From positions 275,812,250-275,876,249 of the forward strand of contig OY728153.1 in NCBI GenBank assembly GCA_963277665.1: a stretch of DNA of 64,000 bases, given 5' to 3'. This DNA comes from Viscum album (lineage: Eukaryota > Streptophyta > Magnoliopsida > Santalales > Viscaceae). The translations under genes were made by a program, and so were the position numbers. The notes under the pieces were generated by a model that saw only the letters and a program-made list of their open reading frames with translations, made no database searches and was not told where the DNA came from. Of this stretch, positions 60,598 to 64,000 are shown one piece after another. How positions within the stretch are numbered: the stretch's first letter is position 1; each line of letters starts with the position of its first letter.

Positions 60598-62130
60598 TTT
60601 TTCTAGTCCTGAGAAAAAAAGTATCGTAAAAAAATATGAAATTGAATTCTGTTTTCCCAAAACTTTTTAATATACATTTCTCACCAAAAGTCCTCATAAT
60701 AAAAAATTATGAAACCAATAAAAATATTTTAAAAAATGATTGGTTCATAATAATATCCCAATCCCAATCCCATTCTTTTGTTCAAATTTATCACCACATT
60801 TTATCCAATTTCAATTAAGCATGATGATGTGTTGTACATCACGATAAACATGGGGGTTCATTTTTATTCAAGGGGAGAAATATGAAAGTTCTAGGTGGCA
60901 TAAAATTTTAATATTAAGATGATTATTCATTTTTTTGTTTATTTATTTATTTTTTCACTTTTTCTATGGTAATTGAAATTAAACCTAATCAATTCAACCA
61001 CTATAGTGAGACTTTTCTGATTAATCACACACTCAAAGACCTTAGGGCATCAAGTGAAGCCCACATACTTGGGAATCATCTGAAGTTAACTAAATCAAAA
61101 AAAAAAATTGAATTACAAAAAATAGAGATAATTTTTTTTACTATGGGCCATAAAAATATGGATTCATGATCCCCAAGTGCCGAAAGACACACATTAGGTA
61201 ATTCTATTACTCTATGTGAAAATTTATTGTTGTTTTTTTTAAATACGTATGTTAAAATTAAAATGATCATCAAAACTATGCCATTTATTATGGGACCACA
61301 CTAAAATAAAAAAATAACCCACAACACAAAATAAATGCATTTTTATTTTGTTTATTAAATGGATGAAAATATAAATGGTGAAAAATCACATTAGACATCC
61401 ACACTTTCCAAAATTTATGCTCGTGAACTAATACATGGATTAAAATTAGAATCAAGGCATGTAGAATTATTTGATATTAAGTTTCAATGTTTTTAATGTG
61501 TATTATCATATTCAAGGTTATATAAATTTATCCTTCCATTTTTTTCATTTATTTTTTAATTTTTTTTGTATTTATTTATGAACACAAAAAGAATTTTTTT
61601 ATTTAATCCCCCCAACTTAGAATAACACTGTCCCTAGTTTTTAAGGAAAATAAAATTTATAAGGGGGTAGAGGTATATGAGTGGAGTTCCAAAATAAAAT
61701 TTGAAAATGATAATTATGGAATGAAGTCACCTAGTGGTTAAAGATAAAGTTTATATTGATCCCATTTAGTCCCTCAATCTCTATGTTACTCACAGAAGCC
61801 TCATAAATGATGATAGTTTTAGTTTTTTGATTTGGTAGAAATTTGATTTTCATAAAAATTCATCAATATAAGTAGCCCCTAAATCTTACTCTCCAACACA
61901 ATTATAACATAATAGAAACCCCTTAAGGTTTTCTTAACTAAAAATAAATAAATACAAAAGAAAAAAACACTCCTGTTTATTTTTAAAATCCAAACTATGA
62001 GATAATGTACAATTAAAATCTTGGTATCCTCCAAAAAATCACTTTATTTAATTTTGTTTTCTTGACATGGAACCTAAATCTATCAAAATTTTTCTAGTTC
62101 ATAGGTTTTCTTTGTTAAATCCTCCTCTAT
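60598..62130. other. F: region between integrase and LTR, no gene
   Basis: Very AT-rich. Athila elements can carry an env-like gene here, and Tat elements a long untranslated region. I see no open frame with a recognisable domain; the short ORFs at 60636-61273 are not convincing. Confidence 0.55.
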
Positions 62131-63110
62131 TTATTATTTATTGAATTATAATGAATGGTTTTAACCTATGAAATTTGACTTTGAAGATCTATCCAATGGT
62201 GGGTTCCTGAATCTGTACTACCCCATAGGGGAACACATGATACAATGTGTAAGGCCCTGACCATATTGACCATAAATTTCCTGGGTGTAGGTGAAGTTTG
62301 GAACTGTATAATGGCATATATTTTCCTAGTTTGAAGTGTTTGAATATGAGATTTACAGATTGGTAGGCTTGAACTCTAGCTTTATTTATCGTTGCATTTT
62401 CATAACCCTCCATCATAAGTTACTCAAGTTTATTCAGGTTTAATTTATTCTTTTTTTAACCAAATAAATGTCAATGTTCAATTTTTTGACCACCCAAAAG
62501 GCTTTATATTCAATCTCAATTGGAAAATGGAATGATTTTACATAAAATAACTTATATGGTGACATGCCTAGGATGGTTTTTAATGTAGTAATATATTCCC
62601 AAAGGGCATAAAAGTGTTTCTCAAAACAATATTTCCTAGAGGCATTGATAGTTTTCTCAATAATTTTCTCAGTTTCTTTATTTTCCCACTCATCTTGACC
62701 ATTGGTTTGAGTATGGTAGGAATTGGAAACTTTGTGATATATCCTATAGTTAGAAATGAGTTCTAAGAAGGGATAATTGTAGAAATGGGTTCCATGATGA
62801 CTAGTGATAGACATAGGAATTCCAAATCTAGAAAATATATGCTCTATTAAAAATTAGAACACAAATTAATGGTTATTGGACTTGGTGGGAATGGACTCAA
62901 CCCATTTTGATACATAATAAATAGCTTAGAGGATGTAGAGAAATCCCCTAGATTTTGGGAAGGTTCCCATTTAATCAATTCCCCAAAAATCAATGATTTC
63001 AATGACTATAATGGGAGTAAGTGGAATTTGATTCCTTTTAGTTATAGATCCTAATTATTGACATCGAGAACAACTTTGGAAGAATGTGAATTAATATTTA
63101 GTAAGGTTAG
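62131..63110 (-). pseudogene. F: integrase
   Basis: Open stretches 62189-62416 (SKLHLHPGNLWSIWSGPYTL and FPYGVVQIQEP, the C-terminus) and 62440-62814 (ITSHHGTHFYNYPFLELIS, YHTQTNGQDEWENKETEKII, LGMSPYKLFYVKSFHFPIEI). Further right, through stops, YVSKWVESIPTKSNNH and the zinc part SRCQ. The first catalytic Asp (GIDF) is Asn (GINX), the second (SDRG) is His (SHHG), and the Glu is kept. The pattern is specific to the Athila/Tat branch. Confidence 0.85.
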
Positions 63111-63476
63111 TCCAAAACAAACCACTTTGGAGGATCTTTTTAGTTGTTTTATTTGTAGAAAAGTGGCCTCTACATGAATCTACCTGGTAGAATGTAAGAA
63201 TGTAACCTTTATTAGACTAGGGAACACATCTAATAATTACTTTATCATGACATAACATGAAGATGTATGGATCATAAAAAAATAGTTTTAAAATCAGAAA
63301 GAAATTTACTCTTATATTTGGTCCCAAATAATTTAAGAATGACATCGATAACCAAGTGGTTTGATATATTAAAATACCATGGGTAATCAATCACATAATA
63401 CAGGTGATCATCAAGGAATTAATGAGACACATAAATATGAGGTGATTTATCATAGAATTATAACCTAGAGTGGTGA
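63111..63476 (-). pseudogene. F: RNase H to integrase linker
   Basis: Minus-strand sequence between the two domains, with many stops and only weak coding traces. Confidence 0.4.
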
Positions 63477-64000
63477 CTAATAAAATATTTTTAACACCCT
63501 TTTGTTCTTAATGATTATATGAAATTCATACAGAATAGGGACCCACTTAATCAATATATCATTGGAATATTGTTTTTGGAAAAGGTATTTCAAAGAGGGA
63601 TGATATATGAATACAATTATAGTGGATCCTAATAGGTAGAACCTAAAATTATCTAAGGAAAATACAAAAATAACTAAATCTTTCTCAATGTTGGTGTAGT
63701 TGATTTGTGCATCATTTAATGTTTTTATTGTATAACCAATAATACATGGAGTTTTATCACAATGTTTTCCTAAGACTTCTCCTATATATAACTCAATCAC
63801 ATCACACATGAGTTTGAATTTAAGTTTCCAAGTAGAAGCTTTCATGATTGGTGGAGAGATAAGAAATGACTTGAGTGTAGAGAATGATTCCTTATAGATT
63901 TCTATCTATATAAATGGAGCATCATTCACTAGAAGAGATTTTTTTGGGAAATAGAGATGAAATTTATAATGAACCTTCTATATAAACTATGATGTCCTAA
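63477..64000 (-). pseudogene. F: RNase H and RT C-terminal end
   Basis: The 122-codon stretch 63477-63845 reads LKFKLMCDVIELYIGEVLGK, then IGYTIKTLNDAQINYTNIEK, FSLDNFRFYLLGSTIIVFIY, HPSLKYLFQKQYSND and IKWVPILYEFHIIIKN, RNase H of the Athila/Tat type. From 63846 to the window end the RT connection is readable through stops (YRRFIINFISISQKNLF). Confidence 0.85.

Larger units (their letters stand above)
58859..64000 (-). mobile_element. Ty3 element F, Athila/Tat type, 3' part
   Basis: From the window end leftward on the minus strand: RT end and RNase H, integrase, about 1.5 kb without genes, polypurine tract, 3' LTR. Integrase and RNase H match the Athila/Tat (non-chromovirus) branch of plant Ty3 elements, with no chromodomain. 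The 5' half lies right of the window. A solo LTR of the same family sits in element E. Confidence 0.85.

Overview
This window is plant nuclear DNA made almost entirely of old, nested transposable elements. I see no intact host gene, tRNA, rRNA or CRISPR array. The plant assignment rests on three things: initiator-methionine tRNA primer sites beside the LTRs, Tekay-like chromovirus and Athila/Tat-type polyproteins, and a plant-type LINE with a C-terminal RNase H. The species cannot be told. The sequence is AT-rich, and every coding region carries stops and frameshifts.

Layout, left to right. A (1-10742) is a minus-strand Tekay-like Ty3 element with LTRs of about 4.1 kb, the left one cut by the window edge. 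B (10743-17173) is a related minus-strand Ty3 element with RNase H, RT, protease, gag, primer site and 5' LTR, but no integrase in the window. A appears to sit inside B's pol. B in turn abuts the left LTR of D, a Ty1/copia element whose right end is 43328. D's left LTR is also split by LINE G (plus strand, 17582-18030 and 28190-33971, 15-16 bp target duplication). Inside LINE G sits Ty3 element C (18031-28189, minus). Inside C sits S, a solo LTR of 1,596 bp (24736-26331) with a perfect CCTAC duplication. D's internal region (35044-41849, minus) follows.

Right of D lie a decayed RNase H remnant (43342-43582) and the hairpin-rich subterminal repeats of a CACTA-like DNA transposon H, whose right end is near 57129. 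H is split by Ty3 element E (43954-56787, minus, AAAGT duplication). E's left LTR carries a SINE-like insertion (about 44105-44505) and a solo LTR of family F (46174-47883, CACAC duplication). After H come about 850 bases with no feature, a truncated Ty3 LTR (57984-58858), and the 3' part of F itself, an Athila/Tat-type Ty3 element (58859 to the window end, minus).

The elements do not form a functional pathway; the window is a record of successive insertions. The clearest chain is D, then G, then C, then S. Other details of interest are palindromic short-motif clusters in the C and S LTRs, a 26-bp minisatellite with 11 versus 10 copies in the two E LTRs, and a conserved motif shared by the LTRs of different Ty3 families. 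All boundaries were read by eye; no alignment or database search was run.
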